Shown piece by piece: positions 31,178 through 39,468 of a DNA stretch of 64,000 nucleotides. The notes beneath the pieces were generated by a model. It was not told where the DNA came from, did no database searches, and was given only the letters and a program-made list of their open reading frames with translations. This DNA comes from Candidatus Peribacteria bacterium RIFOXYB1_FULL_54_35 (GTDB taxonomy: Bacteria; Patescibacteriota; Gracilibacteria; Peribacterales; Peribacteraceae). Every line of letters begins with the position of its first letter. The first letter of the stretch is position 1. A program made the translations under genes and the position numbers. Location of the stretch: the NCBI GenBank assembly GCA_001787755.1, contig MFYJ01000013.1:1-64000 (forward strand), read 5' to 3'.

Positions 31178-31372
31178 TCACATGGATTTATTCACGATGT
31201 CATTGAGCGCCCATGACATGCCTTTGATCACTGCCTGCACGGGCATCCTGTGGTAGGAAGATACCATGCCGTACTGCTGATTGCCCTTCTCCCAGCCGAA
31301 GACAATGAAGCAGGAAATACCGAGTCCCTTCACAAATGCTTCGCACTTCTTGCGCACTTCTTGTTCATCCAT
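31178..31372 (-). CDS. Small hypothetical protein
   Basis: A 64-aa protein (MDEQEVRKKCEAFVKGLGISCFIVFGWEKG...) with an amphipathic N-terminal helix, a central beta-like stretch (ISCFIVFGWE) and a C-terminal helix (AVIKGMSWALNDIVNKSM). The alternating hydrophobic pattern looks like a folded domain. No family is recognised. It is convergent with the four-helix-bundle gene and tightly packed. Confidence 0.55.
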   Translation of the reverse strand: MDEQEVRKKCEAFVKGLGISCFIVFGWEKGNQQYGMVSSYHRMPVQAVIKGMSWALNDIVNKSM

Positions 31373-31475
31373 AACTCAACAAAGGGAAAGATGGCACCAT
31401 CATACCACCAGTAGTTATCCATGGACTTACGTCTCTGGCAACTCAGGAGATCCAAGAACGACAAACCTCGCCGGC

Positions 31476-31500
31476 CGTAGCTCCTTAGGAGCGAAGGCTG
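31476..31500 (+). repeat. GCTCC/GGAGC hairpin repeat
   Basis: CGTA-GCTCC-TTA-GGAGC-GAAGG: same stem and flanks as the copies near 1797, 5652 and 54563. Confidence 0.6.
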
Positions 31501-31603
31501 GTGAGACTTGCCTCTCCGCATGACAGAGAGAGGAGAGCAACCCCCTCAACGAGTTCTGCAATACCACTTGCCCACAAGTCTTGGTATGATGCATTCCTCA
31601 GCA

Positions 31604-32749
31604 ATGAGGACCCTTTCCACCACACTTGCCCTCCTTGGGGGGCTGCTGCTCTCCGTATCTCCTGCGCACGCCCGTTTCTGGGATGTGCCGGATGATCACA
31701 TGTACGGAGAAGCGATCGACTACCTCATGAGCGAGGGAATCGTGCGCGGCTACCCGGACCGCAGCTTCCGCGCGGATCTCCCTGTTTCTCGCGCAGAATT
31801 CACGAAGATTGTCGTAGGATCGCTCTTCTCGCCCCTGGTGATAGAGAGTTGTGTGGAGAATCTCTCGGGGAACAAAGAAGCTCTCGACGTTATCCGCTTC
31901 GAAGATGTGAGCTACTTAGACTGGTATGGGCCGTACCTCTGCACTGCAATCCTGGCAGAAATACTCAGCGGATACCCCGACGGCACCTTTAAACCGGAGG
32001 ACGGGGTGAATTTTGCTGAAGCAGCCAAAATCCTCGCAAATGCCTATGGAATTTTAAATCCCGAACGCCATAACATCCGGACACAGCAGGAAATCTGGTA
32101 CAAGCCGTATGTGGAAGATCTGCAGGATTTCAATGCCATTCCTCCGACAATCCGGGGGTTTGAGTACCCCATCACCCGCGGGGAGATGGCAGAGATGATC
32201 TTCCGCCTCGCGAATGCGCACATAGGCCAAACCCTGAATTCAAGACGCACGCTCACATACCCGGACCTGGCAGAAACCATCCCACGCACGCCGTATATCA
32301 GCAAAGACTATGGATTTGCCCTCTCATACCCCAAGAATTGGCACGCCCCGTACTTCCAGAAACGGGGCATTGCGCAAGACGGCGTCCCCGTTGTCCGGTC
32401 GGACTGGCGCATCTACTTCGGCTACACGGATGAGCAGTGCCTCGGGCACGGAGACTGCCAGGAACGAAATTTCTACCTCGATGGATACAGCAGAATGAAT
32501 CTTGACCAGCTCATTACCGACTTCTACAACGAGAGCGGCATCACTGTGCTCGAGGACATTCTGGAAGACACATTCTGGACACTCGTGTACGAAGACGCCA
32601 GCCAGGGATGCTCTTCGAAGCGTGCACTCGTCATCGCATCAAAATACGTGTATCGCCTCACGGGACTCTGCGTAACCAACAATGCAACAGAGTCTATCCA
32701 ATTTGACCAACTGCTGCGCTCCTTCTCTCTCATCGAGAAGACACGCTGA
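31604..32749 (+). CDS. Secreted SLH-domain protein
   Basis: A 381-aa exported protein. The signal peptide (MRTLSTTLALLGGLLLSVSPAHA) leads to three SLH motifs: EGIVRGYPDRSFRAD, AEILSGYPDGTFKPEDG and a third near 165-195. The C-terminal domain (about 215-380) contains GFALSYPKNWHAPYF, the signature of PsbP-like/DUF1795-type domains, and four Cys. It is probably a wall-anchored binding protein. The start is the ATG giving the signal peptide; a TATGAT with TG one base upstream (extended -10, 31585-31590) lies 13 nt before it. Confidence 0.82.
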   Translation: MRTLSTTLALLGGLLLSVSPAHARFWDVPDDHMYGEAIDYLMSEGIVRGYPDRSFRADLPVSRAEFTKIVVGSLFSPLVIESCVENLSGNKEALDVIRFEDVSYLDWYGPYLCTAILAEILSGYPDGTFKPEDGVNFAEAAKILANAYGILNPERHNIRTQQEIWYKPYVEDLQDFNAIPPTIRGFEYPITRGEMAEMIFRLANAHIGQTLNSRRTLTYPDLAETIPRTPYISKDYGFALSYPKNWHAPYFQKRGIAQDGVPVVRSDWRIYFGYTDEQCLGHGDCQERNFYLDGYSRMNLDQLITDFYNESGITVLEDILEDTFWTLVYEDASQGCSSKRALVIASKYVYRLTGLCVTNNATESIQFDQLLRSFSLIEKTR

Positions 32750-32938
32750 CACCCAGAACAGATATCCGCCGCTCCGCAACCTGTTATAGGAAAGAACACA
32801 AGTAGCAGCGGTACCTGTGCTTGTGCTGCTCCGCTGAACTGCGAAGGATATTCGCTGCCGTTCAAATGATGAACAGGTTCTGGAGTGCACTTTTGCATGC
32901 CGTTGACGTCATGTAAAGAATGCCAATGATGTTCCCCA

Positions 32939-33466
32939 ATGAGTTTAAGCACTCTTCACGCTGCAGCACGTACGGAAACAGGCGACGGCACTCCTGGAGC
33001 ATCGCAAGGTGGTGATCACCCCGCCACCGATGGGCCCGCTCTGGATGATCTCGGCACCTACATCGTTGAAAGAACGAGACGCGATCCTGATTTCCTGCGG
33101 CGAGTCCCCGCGCACCTCCGCCTGTACGGCGATTGGTACCGTGCAGTTGTCGCACAGGTGCAACAGGCAAACCCTCAGGCAACCATTCCTGAATCAGGCA
33201 ATGAGGCAATACCGAAGAACGGCTCACCATTGGAACACAGCACCGTATTTGTCTTTGAATATTTGCTGTGCCAAGGAGGAGTGGCACTCTGCGATCAATG
33301 CGGCAAGAGAAACTCCATCCGCGGGACAGTCGATCTGAAAGTGGATGATATTCTCACCATCCGTGCCCGCGTGTGCGAGGACATCCAGTGTGCCGGGGGG
33401 AAAGTGTTTGAAGAATTGGATCCTGAGGCGCAACACAGAGCACTCTACAACGGAACACTCGCCTGA
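32939..33466 (+). CDS. Hypothetical protein with Cys pairs
   Basis: A 175-aa soluble protein without a signal peptide. The C-terminal half contains LCDQCGKRNSIRG and RVCEDIQCAGGKVF, four Cys in a pattern that could bind zinc or form a redox site. The N-terminus is low-complexity Gly/Thr. I do not recognise the family. It is flanked by non-coding gaps of 189 and 92 bp, so it is probably monocistronic. Confidence 0.6.
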   Translation: MSLSTLHAAARTETGDGTPGASQGGDHPATDGPALDDLGTYIVERTRRDPDFLRRVPAHLRLYGDWYRAVVAQVQQANPQATIPESGNEAIPKNGSPLEHSTVFVFEYLLCQGGVALCDQCGKRNSIRGTVDLKVDDILTIRARVCEDIQCAGGKVFEELDPEAQHRALYNGTLA

Positions 33467-33558
33467 CAGAGGAACAAATCTCACCGAATGCGTTGCATCG
33501 CTTTCCACTGCGATACCTGTAGAATCTGAGACAATATTTTCTTTTCCACTTCAGATAG

Positions 33559-34806
33559 TTGCGGACGACTACAGCCCTTTCTATCTACATTCTCTGCGGC
33601 AATGCCACATACAACAGAGGTGACCGCGCAAACCTCACCGCACAGCTTGATCTCCTGAGAAGTGTGTATCCGGATGCGCAGATCACCGTTGGCTCCTTCC
33701 GGCCGGAGGTGGACGCACGTTGGTACGATGCAACATTCGTGCAAAGAGGTTGTATACTCAGCGCAAGCCAATGGAAGGCGATGCGCTCCGCGGACATCAT
33801 CATCTGGGGTGGCGGTTCCCTTCTCACGGACCACACGGGCATCCTCTCCATCCCCTACTGGTTCTGCCTCCTGCTGCTCATAAAAATCTTCCTCCACAAA
33901 CCAGTGATGGCCTGGGCACAGGGCCTCGTCATTCACACAATACTCGGTGCGTTCTTCGCAAAAAGAGTGTTTTCTCTTGTGGACATTGCCACCGTGCGCG
34001 ACCACGACAGCTACCTCATAGCCAAAAGGTTATCAGCCAAAAAAGTACAGATCACGGAAACAGCAGATCCTGCTATTTTGCTGGAAGGAACATCTCTCCA
34101 AAAAGGAGAGAGCATTCTCCGGGAACAGGGCATTCCAACCGACAAACCACTTATCGGCGTCACACCAACATTCTGGCCCCTGTACCACCGAACGTATGAT
34201 CTCCTCCCCTATGCAATCGCCAGACGATGGGGACTGAGGAAGCACCGGGGGCAGAAGAAGATCATGGAACTCCTCTCCGCATATCAAGCTTCCATGGACC
34301 TGCTCATCGAGCACCTTAACTGCAACATTCTTCTCCTCCCCCGCTACGCAAATGATCCCTGGCCGGACATCACCTACCTGCGGCAACTCAAACGTTCCTC
34401 AAAACATCCGGAGAGAGTGTATTTGATAGAAGCAGATACCTATGCACCAAAGGAGTACTTCTCGCTGTGGCATCACTTCTCGTGCCTGCTCTCAGGGACG
34501 ATGCATGATTGCATCGTTGCATGCGCTGTTGGCACACCATGCGTACACATCGTCTACGAAAAGAAGGGAGAGGAATTTTCCCGGGCAGCAGGAATGCAAG
34601 ACTATGTCCTTCCGCTCGAGGAGTTCCTCACCCCCCAAGGGCAAGAGAAAGCTGCAGAGCTCGTCCGACGCTGTGTGGCACTCCGCAAGGAGAAGATGCA
34701 AATGAGAGAAGAATGCCGCATGCGTCTGCGCAAGCTTGCGGAAAAAAACCTGGAAATCTTCGATACACTCGTGGAGAGAGCTCTCACCCCTTCTCATGAA
34801 CACTAG
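33559..34806 (+). CDS. Polysaccharide pyruvyl transferase family protein
   Basis: A 415-aa member of the CsaB/WcaK family (PF04230), which transfers pyruvate from PEP to sugars of envelope polymers; in CsaB systems the pyruvylated polymer is the ligand for SLH domains. Motifs seen are CGNATYNRGDRANL, IIIWGGGSLLTDHTG, AQGLV, TVRDHDSYLIAKRL and SGTMHDCIVACAVGTPCV. The start is TTG at 33559 giving MRTTTALSIYILCGN. The 3' end overlaps the GT39-like gene by 11 bp. With four SLH proteins in the window, a role in making their anchor is attractive but inferred. Confidence 0.85.
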   Translation: MRTTTALSIYILCGNATYNRGDRANLTAQLDLLRSVYPDAQITVGSFRPEVDARWYDATFVQRGCILSASQWKAMRSADIIIWGGGSLLTDHTGILSIPYWFCLLLLIKIFLHKPVMAWAQGLVIHTILGAFFAKRVFSLVDIATVRDHDSYLIAKRLSAKKVQITETADPAILLEGTSLQKGESILREQGIPTDKPLIGVTPTFWPLYHRTYDLLPYAIARRWGLRKHRGQKKIMELLSAYQASMDLLIEHLNCNILLLPRYANDPWPDITYLRQLKRSSKHPERVYLIEADTYAPKEYFSLWHHFSCLLSGTMHDCIVACAVGTPCVHIVYEKKGEEFSRAAGMQDYVLPLEEFLTPQGQEKAAELVRRCVALRKEKMQMREECRMRLRKLAEKNLEIFDTLVERALTPSHEH

Positions 34807-36412
34807 CTTTCCAAAGCAGAGGCAAAGAGCGCTCTTCCTGTGGGTAGCAGGAATACTACTGTTCCTTTTGTCGCTATGGCTCGGCTTCTTCCTGTGCAGA
34901 AAAGGCATTTGGATGATCGACGATACACATCTCCATAGCCATAGCCTCTGGATCCTGAAACAGTACGGTCTCATTGGGGAATCCCCCACTCCATCCCTCA
35001 ACGGACAGTGGACTGCCGCGCTTTGGCCACTCATACTCGGCCTCGCGAGCGAGTATGTGTTCGCATCTTTCCCTGACCCTTACATCGTGCGGCACGCGGT
35101 AACCTTCGCACTCCTGCCTGTCACGGTCTTTGGAGTATTCATCATGCTCAGAAAGGCAGGTTTCTCCCGCTCCACATCACTGCTCGGGATTGCCAGCCTC
35201 CTTGGCATCATCCGCTTTGGGGGGCACGCATTTGTGAATCTCCGCGATTTCCCGCACGCAGCAAGTTTTGTGCTTGTAAGCCTGGGACTCTGGCTGCTGC
35301 TGCATCGGCACCGCAGCGTCCAGGAAGGATACAGCCCCCTCACACTCTTTGTACTCGGGAGCATCTCCACCATCCCCTTCCTCACCCGTTCACCGGAATT
35401 GCTCCACTTCTGCCTCATACTCGCAGTGGTGACATTCTACGCGGTTGGAAACACAAAGCTCTCCCCGCCCAAAAGGATCTTGCATGTTCTCATTCCACTC
35501 TTCGCTGGCATATTCACCATTGGCCTCTTCTCACCCATGTTCTGGCACACTCCGGTGTCCGGATGGCTCCAGCCGTTCCGCATTTTCTCCCGGTTCCCAG
35601 CATGGTACTGGAAATTCTATATGTTTGGCATTCCGATGGAACATACAAACCTTCCATGGTGGTACCTGTTTGCATGGATACCAGTCATCGTACAACCAGT
35701 AACTCTCCTCGCAGCATTCTCAGGATGGTACCTGCTCATTTTCCGCAAGAGTATCCCTTCCTGCAATACCACACAGTGGAATCTGCGCTGGGGGAACATA
35801 CGCTTCTCCCTCATGACCTGGCTTACCATAATCATCGTCTCGAGTTGGATTGCCTTCTTCATCATCCGGCCGTATGACTACGGAGAAGATCGCCACATCC
35901 ATTTTCTCTATCCACTCTTCTTCCTTGTGGGAACTCTGGCACTGGATACGCTCACTGTAAAAACAAAATACGCAATCCTTGCGATCATGATGGTATGGAG
36001 CACCGGTGCCTACATATACTGGGGAAAATATTCGTACGTGTACAAAAGCCCGGTCATTCTCAACACAAAACCGGATCAGTTTAACGGGGATTACAGAGGT
36101 GCCTGCATCACAAACGCGATTGACGCACTGCAGGATCATGTCCCTCACGGCGCAACTGTCACCATCTATAACAATCCCATGGAAGTCTTACACCAACAAA
36201 GGAGACCATTGCATGGGACACCACGCAAACGCCAATACCATTTCAGAACTTCAAGGCCGGAAGCCCCTCCCTATGCCTTTATTCAGAAGCACCCCACTCT
36301 GCTGAAAGAAACCAACCTTCTCCAAGACGTCGAAGAAGGCCGTGCACAATTACTCTGGGCGGAATTCATGCCACCTGGCTCCCCCGCATGCGTCATCGCG
36401 TGGTATCCGTAA
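34796..36412 (+). CDS. GT39-like multi-membrane glycosyltransferase
   Basis: A 538-aa protein with about ten membrane segments. After the first segment comes WMIDDTHLHSH, matching the acidic loop (DD/DE) of lipid-linked-sugar glycosyltransferases of the GT39/ArnT/PMT group. A C-terminal extracytoplasmic domain (about 435-538) follows. It would transfer a sugar from a polyprenyl carrier to protein or polymer at the outer face. The start at 34796 (MNTSFPKQRQRA) precedes the first membrane segment. It is coupled to the pyruvyl transferase gene. Confidence 0.75.
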   Translation: MNTSFPKQRQRALFLWVAGILLFLLSLWLGFFLCRKGIWMIDDTHLHSHSLWILKQYGLIGESPTPSLNGQWTAALWPLILGLASEYVFASFPDPYIVRHAVTFALLPVTVFGVFIMLRKAGFSRSTSLLGIASLLGIIRFGGHAFVNLRDFPHAASFVLVSLGLWLLLHRHRSVQEGYSPLTLFVLGSISTIPFLTRSPELLHFCLILAVVTFYAVGNTKLSPPKRILHVLIPLFAGIFTIGLFSPMFWHTPVSGWLQPFRIFSRFPAWYWKFYMFGIPMEHTNLPWWYLFAWIPVIVQPVTLLAAFSGWYLLIFRKSIPSCNTTQWNLRWGNIRFSLMTWLTIIIVSSWIAFFIIRPYDYGEDRHIHFLYPLFFLVGTLALDTLTVKTKYAILAIMMVWSTGAYIYWGKYSYVYKSPVILNTKPDQFNGDYRGACITNAIDALQDHVPHGATVTIYNNPMEVLHQQRRPLHGTPRKRQYHFRTSRPEAPPYAFIQKHPTLLKETNLLQDVEEGRAQLLWAEFMPPGSPACVIAWYP

Positions 36413-36534
36413 TTCCCGGAGTATCCTTACGACTCATTTCGGATGTTCTGTAATTGAACGCACAATTGTCAATGACACCGTTCTCATCTCCATGACAAAG
36501 AAATGCTATAATGATACGAAATTTTGAGAAGTCT

Positions 36535-37152
36535 ATGACACGATACTTTCCGCGAGAGGCAATCATCCTTGGGGCCGGCATCGTGCTCCTGTTCCTGAAC
36601 TGGTTCTCTCCTCTCTTTGAAGAGCCGATGCTCTTCGTACTTTCCACGCTCTTCTACCTCTTCGTCATCCCCATCGCGATTATCTCTCTCTACGGAGGGA
36701 ACCTCAGAGATTTTGGTTTCCGCAAAGAATGGCACTGGCCGTTCTCCTGGAGAATCACCGTACTCACAGGGCTCTTCGTCCTGTCTCTCCTTGTTCTCGC
36801 GTCACTCCTGCCACAGTTTAACAGCTACTACATTGCCAGGCTCCCGGCGAGCAGCGGGTGGAGGGCGTTCTTCATCACTGTCGTCTTCGGGCTGTACCTT
36901 TTCGCATGGGAATTCTTCTTCCGGGGATTTCTGCTCTTCGGACTTGTGCCGCGTTTCGGCGTCTACGCGATCGTCATCCATCTCGTCCTCTTCACAGGCA
37001 TGCACATCACCAAGCCCCCGCTGGAGCTCGTTGCATCTCTGCCGGGAGGGCTCCTTCTTGAATGTGTTGCCTACCGCTGCAGATCGTTCCTCCCCGCATT
37101 CCTCATCCACTGGATGATGAATGTGGTACTGAAAGTGCTGATCGTCATCTAA
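36535..37152 (+). CDS. CPBP-family intramembrane protease
   Basis: A 205-aa protein with six or so membrane segments and the CPBP (Abi/CAAX protease) signature: motif 1 WEFFFRGFLLFG with Glu and Arg, motif 2 FTGMHITKPP with His, and a C-terminal LIHWMMNV. The first Glu of the usual EExxxR is Trp here (WEFFFR), so one of the paired acids is missing. A TATAAT (36507-36512) lies upstream and GAGAAG precedes the ATG at 36535, which decides the start over an ATG at 36511. Confidence 0.82.
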   Translation: MTRYFPREAIILGAGIVLLFLNWFSPLFEEPMLFVLSTLFYLFVIPIAIISLYGGNLRDFGFRKEWHWPFSWRITVLTGLFVLSLLVLASLLPQFNSYYIARLPASSGWRAFFITVVFGLYLFAWEFFFRGFLLFGLVPRFGVYAIVIHLVLFTGMHITKPPLELVASLPGGLLLECVAYRCRSFLPAFLIHWMMNVVLKVLIVI

Positions 37153-37207
37153 TCTGCACAGAGGCTGATTTCTTAGTTTCCGCAGCAGTTACACCTTTTT
37201 TCTGTAT

Positions 37208-37235
37208 TTGAAATATTTAATAAATATGTTATAAT
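37208..37235 (+). promoter_or_regulatory. Promoter of the secreted 128-aa protein
   Basis: TTGAAA (37208-37213), a 16-nt spacer and TATAAT (37230-37235), in AT-rich DNA. The ATG follows 31 nt after the -10 box. Confidence 0.75.
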
Positions 37236-37266
37236 ACTATCTGTATATACATACCCAATCATACGT

Positions 37267-37653
37267 ATGAAGAAACAACATTCCTTTGTTATGGGTGCCT
37301 TCGTGGCAGCCGCGAGCATGGCCGTAGGCGCCGGCACCATGATCCTCGTAAATTCCAGTGATGCGTTCAGCGGCAGCAACCCCAACAGTGCTGCAGACAC
37401 AGAGAATGCTCACATCATCCGCGACTACAACCGCAATGATGTACGCCGCCGCGATGCCGGGGTTTTTGAAACCACCTCGTACGTGAACGACGAACAGCCT
37501 TCACATGCTGCAGCCACAAGTAACCACAACTACACGGTAGGAGAACTCATAGAGCGTTGCTTGGACCTGGGTATCAGCCGCATTCGCCTCTCTCATTGTA
37601 TTTCCAATGCACGCGAGGGGCTCATGTATCAATTCAATCAGGAAAATCGGTAG
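37267..37653 (+). CDS. Secreted or membrane-anchored hypothetical protein
   Basis: A 128-aa protein with an N-terminal hydrophobic segment (FVMGAFVAAASMAVGAGTMILV) that acts as an anchor or uncleaved signal. A polar Asn/Asp/Ser-rich region follows, then a C-terminal helical part (YTVGELIERCLDLGISRIRLSHCISNAREG) with two Cys. No known family. It has its own strong promoter. Confidence 0.65.
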   Translation: MKKQHSFVMGAFVAAASMAVGAGTMILVNSSDAFSGSNPNSAADTENAHIIRDYNRNDVRRRDAGVFETTSYVNDEQPSHAAATSNHNYTVGELIERCLDLGISRIRLSHCISNAREGLMYQFNQENR

Positions 37654-37677
37654 CCACTGCTACACGGTCAGGACAGC

Positions 37678-38001
37678 TCAGGCTGTCCGCCTCTCCGATT
37701 GTTCGCACCGTTCGAATATTTCCCGCAACAGGATTTGTGCCTGTCTCTGCACGTAGCCGGAGCTCCCCGTTGCACCCCGTCCCGTTACAATCAAATCCGC
37801 TGCTTGCTCAGGAGCAACCCCGGGTGCACGCTGCGCATGGAGGAGGAAACTGTATGCCCTTCCCCCGCTCCCTTGAATGAGGATCTCAGGATAGGATCCA
37901 GCAAGATATCCTCTGCGTACGAGATGGGACGGCATGGGTTTCTCTGCCTTCACAGGCGGCAGTGCGTTCTGCCCGTTCCCCTTTTCAGCTGACATCGACA
38001 T
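37678..38001 (-). CDS. Hypothetical protein
   Basis: A 107-aa soluble basic protein, not recognised. The start overlaps the stop of the upstream gene as TAATG, so the two are translationally coupled, which is the main evidence that it is real. It has a glycine-rich centre (ILIQGSGGRAYSFLL) and a C-terminal helix. Confidence 0.5.
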   Translation of the reverse strand: MSMSAEKGNGQNALPPVKAEKPMPSHLVRRGYLAGSYPEILIQGSGGRAYSFLLHAQRAPGVAPEQAADLIVTGRGATGSSGYVQRQAQILLREIFERCEQSERRTA

Positions 38002-38444
38002 TAAGCGGCAAGCTTCTCCCCAACATCCAAACCCACATTCCTGCGCATCTTTTCCTCCGTCTCAACACGGATCCCTGCACCCTCAAGTTCGCGGATGGCA
38101 GTGACTTGCTCAGCAGCGACACCGCGCACAACAAGTTCCGCACCCTCTGCACGAACCTTTCGGTTCTGCAGAAGCAGCTCCCTGACACGCTCTGTTGAGA
38201 GTCCTCCCTCAAGGTTGCCCATTTCAACCGCAACCACGTCGTTCGCCGCAGCTGCAGCATCGACTTTTCTGTTGAAGCGTGCATCGCCAATACTTCCTGT
38301 CATCACAGACACACCACCTTCTCTCTTCAGTGCTCCCGTCGAATCGGTGAGCTGTTCTCCGCTCCCTGCATCCTTTACCTGAATAGTCTGGACAGACTGT
38401 GGTGCTTCATCCTCGGATTCAAGCCTTTCAATCCTTTCTGCCAT
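38001..38444 (-). CDS. Hypothetical protein
   Basis: A 147-aa acidic soluble protein, not recognised. Short strand/helix units (VVAVEMGNLEGGLSTERVRELLLQNRKVRAEGAELVVRGVAAEQVTAI) suggest a small alpha/beta fold. It is first of a two-gene operon, with a promoter TTGACA-16-TAGTAT at 38469-38496. Confidence 0.6.
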   Translation of the reverse strand: MAERIERLESEDEAPQSVQTIQVKDAGSGEQLTDSTGALKREGGVSVMTGSIGDARFNRKVDAAAAANDVVAVEMGNLEGGLSTERVRELLLQNRKVRAEGAELVVRGVAAEQVTAIRELEGAGIRVETEEKMRRNVGLDVGEKLAA

Positions 38445-38468
38445 GGGAAGAGGGGGAAATGCGCAAAC

Positions 38469-38496
38469 ATACTACTGAATAAGGAAAAATTGTCAA
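38469..38496 (-). promoter_or_regulatory. Promoter of the 38.0-38.4 kb operon
   Basis: On the minus strand, TTGACA (38496-38491), a 16-nt spacer and TAGTAT (38474-38469). The leader to the ATG at 38444 is short, about 18 nt. Confidence 0.75.
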
Positions 38497-38551
38497 GTTT
38501 CTATCCATACCAAAGGACCGGTGGGAAATGCCGGTCCTTGGTCTTCTGGGC

Positions 38552-38797
38552 TCACACAGGAGGAGGTTGTCCAAAGTAGCAGTAGGCGAAGAAACCGAAG
38601 GCAATGATTGCGACGGCCGAAGCGAAGAGCCACGTGAACATGGCTCCGCACAGGTCGTCCGACTTCGTCGTATCGCCTCCACCGCACTTGCAGAGCCTCT
38701 TAAGCCTGCAAGCGCAGATAGTTCCCATCGCTGCTGCCACCAGTAGCCCCCCCATGCTTAGCAGCATCCCGAGTAACGCAATGGCTGTAAAACTCAT
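38552..38797 (-). CDS. Small Cys-containing membrane protein
   Basis: An 81-aa protein with two membrane segments (about 4-26 and 53-74) joined by a Cys-rich, positively charged loop (CACRLKRLCKCGGGD), and further Cys at 50 and 73. The loop could bind metal or form disulfides. It has one of the few clear Shine-Dalgarno sequences here (AGGAG about 11 nt before ATG) and a promoter about 140 nt upstream with a structured leader between. Function unknown. Confidence 0.7.
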   Translation of the reverse strand: MSFTAIALLGMLLSMGGLLVAAAMGTICACRLKRLCKCGGGDTTKSDDLCGAMFTWLFASAVAIIAFGFFAYCYFGQPPPV

Positions 38798-38824
38798 CTT
38801 TCTCTCTCCTCTTCTTGGTTACTT

Positions 38825-38873
38825 GTGGTTAGCCCACTGTGCACTCCCTCTGTATGCACACTGAGCTAACCAC
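38825..38873 (-). promoter_or_regulatory. Structured 5' leader hairpin
   Basis: A 9-bp stem (GTGGTTAGC with GCTAACCAC) plus an inner TGTGCA/TGCACA pair lies in the 130-nt leader of the small membrane protein. Further dyads (CTCGTTAGCGAG; TGCAATCA/TGATTGCA) lie nearer the promoter. It could be an RNA regulatory element. Confidence 0.5.
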
Positions 38874-38935
38874 ACGTCCTCGCTAACGAGCATGTGCCCA
38901 AAAGACCGTATGCAATCACTTGATTGCATAGTAAC

Positions 38936-38963
38936 ACTATACAATTATTTTTAATTAGTGCAA
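38936..38963 (-). promoter_or_regulatory. Promoter of the small membrane protein
   Basis: On the minus strand, TTGCAC (38963-38958), a 16-nt spacer and TATAGT (38941-38936). Confidence 0.65.
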
Positions 38964-38967
38964 GTGC

Positions 38968-39228
38968 CTAAGCAGGCAGTACCACTGTCCCCTCCTTCAC
39001 TGGTTCGCCAACCTTCAGGCCCACAACCTGCCCCTTCTTGGCCTTTTTGATCCCCTCATGGTCCACCTGGAGAGAATCCACTGTCTGTGTGAATTCCTGC
39101 TCTCCATGCTGGAAGAGCACTGCATCACCGACTTTGAGCGGTGAAGCGAGTTCCAAGATGGCCACACCGATCTTGTCGTAGTAATGGACTACTTTGCCGA
39201 TGCTTTTCTTGCGAGCTTTTTTGAGCAT
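38968..39228 (-). CDS. EF-Tu-domain-2-like small protein
   Basis: An 86-aa protein that looks like a stand-alone translation-factor beta-barrel: IGKVVHYYDKIGVAILELASPLKVGDAVLFQ, TQTVDSLQVDHEGIKKAKKGQVVGLKVGEPVKEGTVVL. The same pattern occurs in small proteins annotated as translation elongation factor-like and at the C-terminus of U32 peptidases. No GTPase part is present. The start is the ATG at 39228 (MLKKARKKS). It probably binds RNA or protein; its role is unknown. Confidence 0.75.
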   Translation of the reverse strand: MLKKARKKSIGKVVHYYDKIGVAILELASPLKVGDAVLFQHGEQEFTQTVDSLQVDHEGIKKAKKGQVVGLKVGEPVKEGTVVLPA

Positions 39229-39468
39229 ATGCGGTGGGGGGAGAAAGCAATTTTTCACTCTACCCCTCCTCCCAAAAAACCGCCAGCAGTTGGCGCCTTT
39301 TTGTTCACCCTGAGCTCCCCTCCGTAACAAAGCTTCCTGACGCACAGCCGCAGCTTTTCGAAGGCCACAGTCACCTCTCAGGCCCAAATGGAAGCAGCCA
39401 TGCTTTGTCGAACGGGTCAAACTGCAACGCATTGTGCCGGAAGAACGCCCTGCGTATGCTTGGACCTA

